The notes under the pieces are model-generated. The model saw nothing but the letters and a program-made list of their open reading frames with translations. It was not told the origin of the DNA and ran no database searches. Position numbers and translations under genes: made by a program. A stretch of DNA of 37,203 nucleotides from Proteobacteria bacterium ST_bin11 (GTDB lineage Bacteria > Pseudomonadota > Gammaproteobacteria > Methylococcales > Methylomonadaceae). The DNA lies in contig MSXO01000028.1 of assembly GCA_002083615.1 (NCBI GenBank), positions 1 through 37,203 on the forward strand, in the 5' to 3' direction. This document shows positions 7,288-14,998 of this stretch, piece after piece; within the stretch, counting starts at the first letter, position 1, and every line of letters begins with the position of its first letter.

Positions 7288-7944
7288 CTATTTTTCGTAG
7301 TAGTCGCGGCCGGCGTTACGTTGCGAACCGCCAAAATTGATCTGGACTGTAGAATTAGCCATATTGGCAAACGCGGCCCGTTTGTCGTGCGGTTTTTGCG
7401 CTTCGAAGTGGGCTTGGGCGGCGGCGAGCAGGTTGCGCCGACGGAATGTCGGATCGTGGTACCAGAGATGGCTGTTGTAGAGTTCCGCCGCTAAATTGAG
7501 GTCGCTGTGGGGCGCGATGCGTTCCAGAAAATCAGTTAAAGCAGGATCGGCCAGGGCCTCTTGCAAGTGGCCGGCTTGGCAAAGCAGTAGCAGCGCTTTG
7601 GCGGTTGGGTCGCCATCCACAACGGCCGAACGGGCGACGGCGATATAGAGCTCGATGTTCCTCAGTAAATCCAGATCGATATCGTTACGCCCAAACATCG
7701 TGCCTTCGCCGGTGAGCAGCCAATCGATCGATGCGCCGAATTCGGTGCGGATGGCATAGAAAAATTCGGTACCTGGCTTCTTGAGTCCGCGGACTACATC
7801 GCTCAGAAAGCCGGTGGATATGCCAATACGGCGGGCAAATTCGGCTTGACTGGGCGTGGATTGGGCAATGAGCTGTGTCAGTCGAGTAGCGAAACCCTCC
7901 AGACCCAAACTAGCATTTTGAGGCGGGTTACGTTGCATAATCAT
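7288..7944 (-). CDS. XRE-family phage-type repressor with AGRDYYE tail
   Basis: This 218-residue DNA-binding regulator has a helix-turn-helix at about residues 31-78 (SQAEFARRIGISTGFLSDVV, then ASIDWLLTGEGTMF), typical of phage C repressors. A helical middle region follows, and the tail ends VQINFGGSQRNAGRDYYEK. That tail recurs in both downstream membrane proteins, so it may mediate contact between them; this is inference. It is divergent from a Ner-like gene across an 82-bp gap that holds a perfect inverted repeat, an arrangement like a phage immunity switch. It has two possible starts (7944 and 7938) and neither shows a ribosome site. Confidence 0.85.
   Translation of the reverse strand: MIMQRNPPQNASLGLEGFATRLTQLIAQSTPSQAEFARRIGISTGFLSDVVRGLKKPGTEFFYAIRTEFGASIDWLLTGEGTMFGRNDIDLDLLRNIELYIAVARSAVVDGDPTAKALLLLCQAGHLQEALADPALTDFLERIAPHSDLNLAAELYNSHLWYHDPTFRRRNLLAAAQAHFEAQKPHDKRAAFANMANSTVQINFGGSQRNAGRDYYEK
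7295..7449 (-). repeat. Direct repeat, copy 1 (repressor tail sequence)
   Basis: This is the 3' part of the repressor gene and the counterpart of 6453-6606. A shorter third echo (AGRDYYEY codons, about 7163-7197) lies between them at the start of the 6781-7257 gene. Confidence 0.75.
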
Positions 7945-7950
7945 AATTTA

Positions 7951-7989
7951 TAGAGTTATATTGAAACTCTATTGAGTTACAATAATTGT
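7951..7989. promoter_or_regulatory. Operator-like inverted repeats in the divergent promoter
   Basis: TAGAGTT (7951-7957) and AACTCTA (7965-7971) form a perfect 7-bp inverted repeat with a 7-bp spacer. A second perfect repeat, ACAAT-A-ATTGT, lies at 7979-7989. Both fall in the AT-rich gap between the divergent repressor and Ner-like genes and are natural binding sites for those two proteins. Which protein binds which repeat cannot be read from the sequence. Confidence 0.65.
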
Positions 7990-8026
7990 TGTTTAATTAA
8001 CGATAGATTACTCGCAGCCCGAAACG

Positions 8027-8311
8027 ATGTCACCTTTAGCCACGATGGACGCCATTGAAATCATTTACCGTTTGCAACGCCTGGGCAAAAGCCAGGCGCA
8101 AATTGCTCGCGAATTAGGCGTGTCAGGTGGTGTGGTGAATAACGTCATTCATGACCGGATTACGGCCTACGAGATTGCCCGCTATATCGCCGGTCTGTTG
8201 GGATGCCGGATCGAGGAGGTTTGGCCTGAACGTTACAGTTTCAAACCGAGAGGGCCGTCATCGCATCGCACCAAAATCAAAGCCGAATCGACAACTGGAG
8301 AAAAAACATGA
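8027..8311 (+). CDS. Ner/Nlp-like DNA-binding protein
   Basis: The 94-residue product matches the Ner family of Mu-like phages (and bacterial Nlp/SfsB). It has a helix-turn-helix near residues 22-45 (SQAQIARELGVSGGVVNNVI), then ITAYEIARYIAGLLGCRIEEVWPERY, whose IA..LG...E.VWP.RY ending is the family signature. Ner proteins bind the early-promoter region and turn down both the repressor and the early genes. Here the phage genes that should follow are absent. An internal Met7 could also be the start. A strong hairpin at 8349-8382 follows, so it appears to be transcribed alone. Confidence 0.82.
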   Translation: MSPLATMDAIEIIYRLQRLGKSQAQIARELGVSGGVVNNVIHDRITAYEIARYIAGLLGCRIEEVWPERYSFKPRGPSSHRTKIKAESTTGEKT

Positions 8312-8348
8312 CTTAAAACTTACTGACCGTAAACAAGGCCAGGAATAA

Positions 8349-8382
8349 CAAAGCCCTTAGAGCGCCAACTCTAGGGGCTTTG
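8349..8382 (+). terminator. Terminator hairpin after the Ner-like gene
   Basis: CAAAGCCCTTAGAG and CTCTAGGGGCTTTG pair over 14 positions with one mismatch around the loop CGCCAA. The hairpin is strong, but only a short T-run is present, inside the stem. Confidence 0.65.
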
Positions 8383-8409
8383 CGGAACTGCATTTGAAGT
8401 GAGCCTTCG

Positions 8410-8562
8410 ATGTCAATTCTGCGATTCCCTTGCCCGTCTGTCAAGTACGGGCGGCCTGCCTATATGTATATTCATCGCCGCCACTTGCGCTGTGAGGCTG
8501 CAACGCGCCGGTATCTACCCCCAAACTGGAGAAAAACGTTGGCCGATGCCAACGAGGTCTAA
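8410..8562 (+). CDS. Possible 50-residue basic protein
   Basis: An ATG at 8410 opens a 50-codon frame (MSILRFPCPSVKYG to KTLADANEV) ending in TAA at 8560-8562, just before the istA fragment. It is rich in Arg, Tyr and His (YMYIHRRHLRCEAATRRYLP), giving a strongly basic composition unlike a random frame. No good ribosome site precedes it, and no family is recognised. It could equally be the tail of a truncated gene whose 5' part was lost. Confidence 0.35.
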   Translation: MSILRFPCPSVKYGRPAYMYIHRRHLRCEAATRRYLPPNWRKTLADANEV

Positions 8563-8585
8563 TGATGGCCAACAGGAGAATTGCC

Positions 8586-8668
8586 ATGAGAAAAATCCGC
8601 CAGGTGCTACGCCTGCATTATGAATCTAAACTCAGCCGCCGGCAGATTGCTGGAAGTCTAAAGAATAA
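8586..8668 (+). pseudogene. istA: IS21-family istA, first residues only
   Basis: After an AGGAG site the frame begins MRKIRQVLRLHYES, then LSRRQIAGSLK, the N-terminal helix-turn-helix opening of IS21 IstA transposases. Homology stops at about residue 27, where the sequence jumps into terminator and end-repeat DNA. The catalytic domain and istB are missing. It identifies the element's family and shows a large internal deletion. Confidence 0.72.
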
Positions 8669-8694
8669 TCCCGCCGGATTCAGGCATCAAACAG

Positions 8695-8718
8695 AACCCG
8701 CCTGCTGGCGGGTTTTTT
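8695..8718 (+). terminator. Rho-independent terminator near the element's right end
   Basis: AACCCGCC-TGCT-GGCGGGTT forms a perfect 8-bp stem with a 4-base loop, followed by a run of six T. It would stop transcription leaving the cargo towards the IS630 remnant. Confidence 0.8.
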
Positions 8719-8825
8719 ATCGGAACAGGTGGCGGTTTTGTTATCGGAATCGCTGGCCGACAATCAGTCGGAACAGGTGGCTGTTTTCAAGCGGAATGGG
8801 TGGTGGGTTTGGGATGGAATATGCG
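8719..8825 (+). repeat. Right terminal repeats of the IS21-like element
   Basis: Four to five units of roughly 24 bp read GGTGGCGGTTTTGTTATCGG-like sequence ending in GGAA. They are the inverted counterpart of 4276-4352 and finish at GGAATATGCG. Confidence 0.75.
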
Positions 8826-9437
8826 GCTTGGCAGTAGGATCCGGTGTTGGTGGAAAAATGGCAGTCGGAGGCGTTTCCTGCCTTGAAAGCCGAAGCCAAA
8901 CGCACCGGTGCGGTGATTTATTTTGTCGACGAAGCTGGCGTACGTTCTGACTTTCATGCCGGTACTACCTGGGCACCTGTCGGGCGGACGCCGACTGTGA
9001 AGACCACCGGGCGACGATACGGTTTGAATCTGATCTCTGCGGTCAGCGCACGAGGCGATTTTCGCTTCATGGTGCAAGAAGGCAACGTCACCGCCGAGGT
9101 GTTTATCGAATTTCTGAAACGTCTGCTACGCGGTGCCGAACAGCCGATCATCTTGGTCGTCGACGGCCATCCGATTCACAAGGCTAAGAGCGTTAAAACG
9201 TTTGTGGAGTAACAGCAAGGCCGGTTGCAGTTGGTTTTTCTGCCACCGTACGCGCCACAACTCAATCCGGATGAACAGGTTTGGGGCTATATCAAGCCAC
9301 GTGTGGCCAAGCAGATGCCGGAAAATAAAATCGAATTAAAGAAACTCGTTCAATCTGCCATGCATCGCTTACAGAAACTCCCGGATGTCGTGAAATCTTT
9401 CTTCAGACACCCAGAATGTCAATATGCTGGCCAGTGA
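8826..9437 (+). pseudogene. IS630-family transposase, C-terminal DDE half
   Basis: This continues the gene interrupted at 4275. It includes the first Asp (IYFVDEAGVRSD), the second Asp (IILVVDGHPIHKAKSVKTF) and the third acidic region (FLPPYAPQLNPDEQVWGYIK), so the DDE triad is intact. Two stops lie in frame: TAG at 8835-8837, beside the insertion point, and TAA at 9210-9212. The first could be a C-to-T change in CAG. The transposase is inactive. A right inverted repeat was not found after 9437. Confidence 0.88.
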
Positions 9438-9448
9438 CAATACTTTCT

Positions 9449-9544
9449 ATGAGCAGTAAAACCTTTAGCCATGATGATCTTGAACAGGCCATTGACGAAA
9501 TCAGCCAAGGATTTGGCTCAAAATACACGCTAACTTTTTGCTAG
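9449..9544 (+). CDS. Possible 31-residue open frame
   Basis: The frame reads MSSKTFSHDDLEQAIDE and ends GSKYTLTFC. It starts 12 bases after the IS630 stop. There is no clear ribosome site. It could be the tail of an older gene or IS disrupted by the IS630 insertion. No family is recognised. Confidence 0.25.
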   Translation: MSSKTFSHDDLEQAIDEISQGFGSKYTLTFC

Positions 9545-9554
9545 GCGCTTATCC

Positions 9555-10058
9555 TCAATTTCCCGTTTTTCTAATTAAGGATTCAATTTTATTCACTATT
9601 TGTGAAACACCCAAAGGTTGATTGTCAACAATTGAAAGGCATTTTTTATAAGCACGTAATTGAACACAAACCTTTTTACTCTCTGTAACAGGCTCTTTAT
9701 TTATAACGGTAGTTGCGGTTTCGTTATCCTTGAGCACTACCTTTTTTTTAACATTAAAAGTATCCGAAATTTCAAAAAAATGCACGGCATAGAAATCATT
9801 AAGTAGCTCGATCAAGGTATCGTTAGTAACGTTTAATGGTTGTTGTTGGTTATTTTTAATAAAATAACTGTTTCCATTGCCATTTATTGAAATTTGATAC
9901 CTTTCGGCGTTTTCCTTATTAGATTGACTGGAAACAGTTATTTGTATCTTCTTTAGCGGGAATTGAGTTGGCAATACCAAAGAATGTGGCTTCGCCACAA
10001 CAGTGCTACTAAAAAACACACCGATCAATATCGAGAAAAGCAATAGATTAATTTTCAT
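9555..10058 (-). CDS. Periplasmic protein resembling DUF6438
   Basis: This 167-residue product has a signal peptide (INLLLFSILIGVFFSSTVVA, cleavage near residue 22). The mature part follows the layout I associate with DUF6438: an initial beta strand (IQITVSSQ), a YxISINGNGNSYF strand pair, LIELLNDFYAVHFFEISD, then a Thr-rich strand and a final helix with QIVNKIESLI. Two cysteines (VCVQLRAYKKC) may pair. It starts 10 bases after the P-type ATPase stop and is therefore likely in the same operon. It is AT-rich. The function of the family is unknown to me. Confidence 0.65.
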   Translation of the reverse strand: MKINLLLFSILIGVFFSSTVVAKPHSLVLPTQFPLKKIQITVSSQSNKENAERYQISINGNGNSYFIKNNQQQPLNVTNDTLIELLNDFYAVHFFEISDTFNVKKKVVLKDNETATTVINKEPVTESKKVCVQLRAYKKCLSIVDNQPLGVSQIVNKIESLIRKTGN

Positions 10059-10067
10059 ATATTATTC

Positions 10068-12773
10068 TCACTTTTTAAAAAGTCGGCGACGCATTAGTTT
10101 TTCTAATCCGACTATCAAATAAACACTTGTCGCTACGCCTAAAATCAATAGCCACTCTCCACTGGCAATCGCAGCTGTACCGAAGAGCTTTTGCATAGGT
10201 GGCCAATAGGTAAATAGTAATTGCAACAGCGTCATAGTTAATGCGCCAACAATCACCCATAAATTGGAAAACACCCCAACATGAAACATTGAATGTTCCA
10301 AAGAGCGGCAGTTAAACAAGTAAAACATTTCGCAAAAAACAAACACATTAGCGGCTACAGTCCGTGCCGAAGCCAGGGATTCGCCGCGTCCAAGCTCCCA
10401 TTCAAACAGCCCAAACGCACCTATCAACATTAAAGTCGAGACCAGGCAAATCCGAAAAATCAGCACACCGTTAAGAATCGGTTGTTGCGGGTCGCGCGGT
10501 TTGCGACTCATTAAGCTAGGCTCTTTGGGTTCAAAGGCCAGCATCAACCCCAATAATACCGCTGTGGACATATTGATCCACAGAATTTGCACCGGCGTAA
10601 TCGGCAAGGCGACGTTGGCAAAAATGGCGGCGCTAATCACCAAGCCTTCGCCGCCATTGGTCGGTAAAGTCCAGACGATAAATTTAATCAGATTATCAAA
10701 CACGCCACGCCCTTCTTCCACCGCCGCCGCAATGGTGGAAAACATATCATCGGTCAACACCATGGCCGCTGCTTCCTTGGCTACTTCGGTGCCGCCAAGT
10801 CCCATCGCGATCCCAATATTGGCTTGGCGTAAGGCCGGCGCATCATTCACACCGTCACCGGTCATGGCAACAATATGCCCATTGGCCTGTAAGGCTTGCA
10901 CCAGCTGTAACTTTTGTTCAGGCGCAATTCGGGCATAAACAGCGCATTGTTCCACTAGCTGTGGATATTGTGCTTCAAGAGTAGCCTGCAACTCCGCACC
11001 CGTCACAACCCGTTCGACATCCCGCATCCCCAATTGTTTCGCAATCGCCAAAGCGGTGACAGGATGGTCTCCGGTAATCATTTTGACTTGAATACCCGCC
11101 CGATAACAGGCGGCGATTGAGGTGATCGCTTCAGGACGAGGCGGATCGATCATTGCCTGGAAACCCAGAAAAATGAATCCGCCTTTCACTTGATCATGGT
11201 TTACATCGTCATAGTCGTGATCGCCACGCGCAAACGCCAACACACGAAGCCCTTGTGCCGCCAGGCGTTCAACTTGTTGGTGCATTAAGGCCTTATCCAA
11301 TGCCATTAGCTGCATTTGCGGGTCAATCGCTTTATCGCAACGCGCCAAGATACTTTCCAATGAGCCTTTTAAGTAAACATGGCGACTATCAATCGCCAAA
11401 TTATGATGCAAGGTCGCCATGAACTGATGCTGGGATTCAAACGGAATGGCATCCAGACGGGGATGAGCGGTACAAATGGCTGTTTGGTGTAAACCGGCCT
11501 TGTGTGCCGCCACCAGTAACGCGGCTTCGGTGGGATCGCCTTCGATGCGCCAACTCTCTGGCTCGGCAATTAATCGCGCATCATTACATAACAGTCCGGC
11601 TTTCAGGCATTCCATCAAAGCAGGAAAATGTTGGTGGTCTATCGTCTTGCCATTTAGACCAATGTCACCGTCGGGCGTGTAACCGCTGCCGGTGATGTCA
11701 AAAAACTCTCCGCCTGCATACAAGGCCTGAACCGTCATTTGATTTTGGGTCAAGGTACCGGTTTTATCTGAACAAATGACAGTCGTACTACCCAATGTTT
11801 CTACTGCGGGCAGTTTGCGAATAATGGCGTTGCGTTTTGCCATTCTAGACACGCCTATCGCCAGGGTAATCGTCAGGGCGGCGGGCAATCCTTCCGGGAT
11901 AGCGCCTACAGCCAAAGCCACCGACGCCATGAACATATCCAGCAGCGACTGGCCTCGCCATACCCCGATTAAAAACGTTACGGTTGCCAAGCCCAGGATG
12001 ACCCAAAGCAATAACTTACTAAACTGAGCAATCTTAATCGTCAACGGCGTTTCCAGTTCAATTGTGCAACTGAGCAGGCTATTGATGCGTCCGATTTCAG
12101 TGTGATCGCCGACTTCCACAACGACCCCTGTTCCGCTGCCATAAGTGACCAATGTTGAGGAATACGCCATATTAAAACGATCCGCCAACAAGGTGGCTTC
12201 GCTTAGCGTCGCTAACTTTTTTTCTACCGGTACAGATTCCCCCGTCAGCGCGGACTCATCAATTTGCAGCTCTCGGATTTGCAGCAAGCGCAAGTCGGCA
12301 GGTACTTTGTCGCCTGATTGTAAAATGACTAAATCCCCAACCGTCAACTCGCTAGCCGAAATGGAACGGCGTTGACCATTGCGTAGTACCGTGGCTTTGA
12401 CCGTCAGAACCCTACTAAGTGCATCAATCGCTTTCAGCGCGTTGGATTCCTGAATAAATCCGATAATGGTGTTGACCAACACCACACCAAAAATGACGCT
12501 GCTGTCCACCCATTCATCCAGGAACCCGGTAATCGCCGCTGCAATCAATAAGATGTAAACCAGCGGCTGGTTTACCTGTTCAAACAGTAAACGCAATGGG
12601 CTTTTGCCGCGCTGGGGCGTGAGGCAATTCAAACCGTGTTGCCTCAGGCGCTGTTCAGCCTGGATGTCAGTGAGACCTTGCTGAACATCAACTTGAAGGT
12701 CTGTTATCAATGTTTCCGGTGGCAGATTATGCCAATTTGTTTTCTGGGGTTTCATTTGTTTTAGTATTGGCAT
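10068..12773 (-). CDS. Type II P-type cation-transporting ATPase
   Basis: This inner-membrane ATP-driven cation pump is about 901 residues long. Domains in order are an N-terminal cation-ATPase domain (LPPETLITDL), the actuator with the TGES loop (ALTGESVPVEK), the membrane PEGLPA motif (VGAIPEGLPAALT), the phosphorylation site DKTGT with Asp336, the nucleotide domain (YLKGSLESIL), the hinge MITGDHPVTA and MTGDGVNDAPAL, and a C-terminal six-helix domain. PEGLP points to the P2 group (Ca2+, Na+ or similar) rather than heavy-metal P1B pumps, and there is no N-terminal CxxC metal domain. The start is uncertain: 12773 and 12755 are both possible, and a longer frame reaches 12938 with residues that look non-coding. 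Confidence 0.92.
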   Translation of the reverse strand: MPILKQMKPQKTNWHNLPPETLITDLQVDVQQGLTDIQAEQRLRQHGLNCLTPQRGKSPLRLLFEQVNQPLVYILLIAAAITGFLDEWVDSSVIFGVVLVNTIIGFIQESNALKAIDALSRVLTVKATVLRNGQRRSISASELTVGDLVILQSGDKVPADLRLLQIRELQIDESALTGESVPVEKKLATLSEATLLADRFNMAYSSTLVTYGSGTGVVVEVGDHTEIGRINSLLSCTIELETPLTIKIAQFSKLLLWVILGLATVTFLIGVWRGQSLLDMFMASVALAVGAIPEGLPAALTITLAIGVSRMAKRNAIIRKLPAVETLGSTTVICSDKTGTLTQNQMTVQALYAGGEFFDITGSGYTPDGDIGLNGKTIDHQHFPALMECLKAGLLCNDARLIAEPESWRIEGDPTEAALLVAAHKAGLHQTAICTAHPRLDAIPFESQHQFMATLHHNLAIDSRHVYLKGSLESILARCDKAIDPQMQLMALDKALMHQQVERLAAQGLRVLAFARGDHDYDDVNHDQVKGGFIFLGFQAMIDPPRPEAITSIAACYRAGIQVKMITGDHPVTALAIAKQLGMRDVERVVTGAELQATLEAQYPQLVEQCAVYARIAPEQKLQLVQALQANGHIVAMTGDGVNDAPALRQANIGIAMGLGGTEVAKEAAAMVLTDDMFSTIAAAVEEGRGVFDNLIKFIVWTLPTNGGEGLVISAAIFANVALPITPVQILWINMSTAVLLGLMLAFEPKEPSLMSRKPRDPQQPILNGVLIFRICLVSTLMLIGAFGLFEWELGRGESLASARTVAANVFVFCEMFYLFNCRSLEHSMFHVGVFSNLWVIVGALTMTLLQLLFTYWPPMQKLFGTAAIASGEWLLILGVATSVYLIVGLEKLMRRRLFKK

Positions 12774-12990
12774 ATTTATGAGTAAATCTTCGGCAACCTT
12801 GTTGTTCAAGATCCTGAATGTGCAGGTCGAGTTGTGTGTTTCCTGCGGGTGAACAAACACCGGCTTTATGGGGGCGGAACGGCCACGTTTGCATCCGTTT
12901 GCTTGTCTTAATATGAAATGGCCAACAACAAAGGACATCTGTTAGGTGGGATGTTGATCTGAATCCCTTAAAAGAATCTAACGATTCGGC

Positions 12991-13199
12991 CTAAAACCAT
13001 TTTTTGACCCAAAAGCGACGCCCCCAATACAAAAACAAAGGAAATAGCCCCCACCAAAGAAAATGTTCAATAGGGCCACCTGATTCCCCGGCATAAGGGA
13101 TCATGAAAAAAGGCACGATAACTATCCATAAAATAGATAGTACTAAAGCAATTCGATTTTTTTATTCAATCTCGTAAACCAATTAAGGCTCATGTTCAT
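12991..13199 (-). pseudogene. Small membrane protein gene with a frameshift
   Basis: A GGAG site (13208-13211) precedes an ATG at 13199 (MNMSLNWFTRLNKK). The frame then shifts at a run of seven A (13157-13163 on the minus strand), and after it continues NRIALVLSILWIVIVPFF to a stop at 12991. One more A in the run would restore a protein of about 70 residues with one or two membrane helices, a GESGGPIEH loop and a basic end (RRFWVKKWF). It is the last gene of the envelope operon. This could be a real mutation, a phase-variable tract or an assembly error. Confidence 0.6.
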
Positions 13200-13217
13200 A
13201 GTTCTACTCCAATTGAG

Positions 13218-13258
13218 TTAATCATCCGTGAACCGAAACCAAAATGCGCGCATACAAG
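13218..13258 (-). repeat. Duplicated 3' tail of the 14991-15533 gene
   Basis: About 35 of 41 bases match 14991-15031. It encodes CMRAFWFRFTDD plus stop, nearly the same ending as the membrane protein upstream (FMRAFWFRSADD). It has no start of its own. The two copies bracket the GH17 gene exactly. Confidence 0.7.
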
Positions 13259-13270
13259 AAGCGCTCAAAT

Positions 13271-14998
13271 TTAGACCCTCCTTCTACGAGGGACCTGGAA
13301 CCAAAATGGGATGGACAAAATCAGTATGCAAAGCAACCAGGTCGTTAATTGCTGATTTTGAAACGTGTAACCCAATGCGAATGGTAGGCCTTCCATGAAA
13401 TCAGGATGAGCCTGAATAAAATCATATCCGTTCATAAAATTTTTGGTTTCACCGAATACCAATGCGACGGCCTCGATGCTTAAAGCGCAGGCGAGCAACT
13501 TATCAATAGGCATATGCAAATTTCCTCCCGTCATTTTGTCAAATGCCAGAATTTGCCATTCTAATCTTCTTATCCTGATCCTCATGCAAACGGCCAAACA
13601 GCACACGCCGAGCACGGGGATTGCAAATTGATCATTCGGAAAACTAAGCGTGCGGCCGTCAAAGGCCAGACCATGGGTTTTATAGAGCGCTATCGGAATA
13701 AAAATCAGGTAAACGACTCTCAATAGTTTTGCGAGTCGCCTATCATCGGGTTTGCCAATCAATATATCGTGAAAACGCTGCGTCAATAAACCGCCCAGGG
13801 CGGCATTAACCGACACCATGAATAGGGCATATGCGCGCTGCGACGCGCTGTAGCTGGTGAGCCACAGAAAATTCGCCATCGTTACCAGACAAACCGAAAA
13901 TGCTTGGCCCAGAATCAAAAACAGCAATATACGTGGCAACGAAAAACACCGCAGCTTTTTGAAATAGGCCGCCACAATCACTAACCACAAGATCGTCGCC
14001 CAGGCAAAATGGACAAGCCAGTTCGGATTTTCGCTGACCGGGCCGGTCAACGACAGGATGGGCTTACGGTCGATGGACATAAAGCCCCAATTTGCTCCCA
14101 CCACACCTTCATGATGGCTCTTCCAGGGTTGGTTAAAGGCTTCGACGAGGTTATAGTCGAAACCATGTTGGTTTGCGACTTGCACCATGCTGCGGATGAA
14201 TTTGGTTTGATTGACGATACTGGGTCTTGCGTAACCGCGTTGCCGGCCGATACCCGGCCAACCGGATTCACCAATCAGGATAGGTTTGCTCAGTCCCATG
14301 CTGAGCATTTTGTCCTCGACTTGTTTGAATATCCTTTCAATATGCTCGGCTGCTCGATCGATGCCTATCGGTTCGTCTTCCCAGTAAGGCAGGATGTGAA
14401 TGGAAATAAAATCCACCTCATTGAAAAGTTGAGGGTAGCGCAGGTAGATCGACCAAACATCGGCATACGAAACCGGTTGATTGATCGCCTGTTTGACGTC
14501 GCGAATATGACCGATCAGACTGTCGACGTCCAAGTCATTGCGCAGCAACACCTCGTTGCCGACGATGACTCGTTTCACCACATCAGGATGAGCATTGGCT
14601 GATTTGATCAATGCTTCGAGTTCCAGCGCATTGCCTTCCTTGCCATCACCGAGCCAACCGCCCAATATCATATCCACCCCATATTTGCGCGCAAAATCAG
14701 GGGTGGACTCCATGCCGCCCAGTGTGGAGTAAGTGCGAATGCCAAAGGTTTTGTCCGCCAGAAGCCCCAAATCTTCATCGATGTGTTCGGGCAGTGGAAA
14801 TTTATGTGTTATGGGACTGAAACCATCCCGAAACGGCGCAAACGACAGGCTCATCAATCGACCGGAAGGTACATCGACGCCAACATCTTCCGGCAAATTG
14901 ACAAACCAGGCCAATATCCCATGAACGAATACTATAAAGATCAGGCAGAGCAGAATCTGGGTGGTTTCCCGATTAAATTTGTGTTTTGAATTAATCAT
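13271..14998 (-). CDS. Membrane-anchored GH17 family beta-glucanase/transglycosylase
   Basis: This 575-residue protein has an N-terminal membrane helix (residues 14-34) and a periplasmic GH17 barrel (about 45-330). Glu149 in IVGNEVLLR fits the acid/base and Glu244 in LIGESGWPG the nucleophile of GH17. A C-terminal part with about six membrane helices follows. Similar GH17 modules occur in NdvB/NdvC-type beta-1,3/1,6-glucan synthesis loci, so the probable role is remodelling of periplasmic beta-glucan, in keeping with opgC in the same operon; this is inference. Its ATG overlaps the upstream stop by 8 bases (ATGATTAA). It is flanked by a short direct repeat, suggesting later acquisition. Confidence 0.85.
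   Translation of the reverse strand: MINSKHKFNRETTQILLCLIFIVFVHGILAWFVNLPEDVGVDVPSGRLMSLSFAPFRDGFSPITHKFPLPEHIDEDLGLLADKTFGIRTYSTLGGMESTPDFARKYGVDMILGGWLGDGKEGNALELEALIKSANAHPDVVKRVIVGNEVLLRNDLDVDSLIGHIRDVKQAINQPVSYADVWSIYLRYPQLFNEVDFISIHILPYWEDEPIGIDRAAEHIERIFKQVEDKMLSMGLSKPILIGESGWPGIGRQRGYARPSIVNQTKFIRSMVQVANQHGFDYNLVEAFNQPWKSHHEGVVGANWGFMSIDRKPILSLTGPVSENPNWLVHFAWATILWLVIVAAYFKKLRCFSLPRILLFLILGQAFSVCLVTMANFLWLTSYSASQRAYALFMVSVNAALGGLLTQRFHDILIGKPDDRRLAKLLRVVYLIFIPIALYKTHGLAFDGRTLSFPNDQFAIPVLGVCCLAVCMRIRIRRLEWQILAFDKMTGGNLHMPIDKLLACALSIEAVALVFGETKNFMNGYDFIQAHPDFMEGLPFALGYTFQNQQLTTWLLCILILSIPFWFQVPRRRRV

Larger units (their letters stand above)
4276..8825. mobile_element. IS21-like cargo element inserted in an IS630 transposase
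   Basis: The 4,550-bp insert begins TGCGTATTCC and ends GGAATATGCG, an imperfect inverted repeat of the IS21 type. Each end carries a series of repeats of about 24 bp built on ATTCCGA...AAACCGCCACC. The 7-bp sequence GCTTGGC occurs immediately outside both ends (4269-4275 and 8826-8832), as a target duplication would, and IS21 elements make duplications of this size. Only the first residues of istA remain and no istB is visible, so the element cannot move itself. It carries six or seven cargo genes. It may be one element that lost its transposase genes, or a composite made from two ends. Confidence 0.8.

Noticed and set aside
4276..8825. End-repeat arrays considered as CRISPR
   Set aside because: The units are contiguous and degenerate, have no spacers, and no cas genes are present; they fit IS21 ends.
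12774..12938. Upstream extension of the P-type ATPase
   Set aside because: The added residues do not resemble the family's N-terminus and have no ribosome site.
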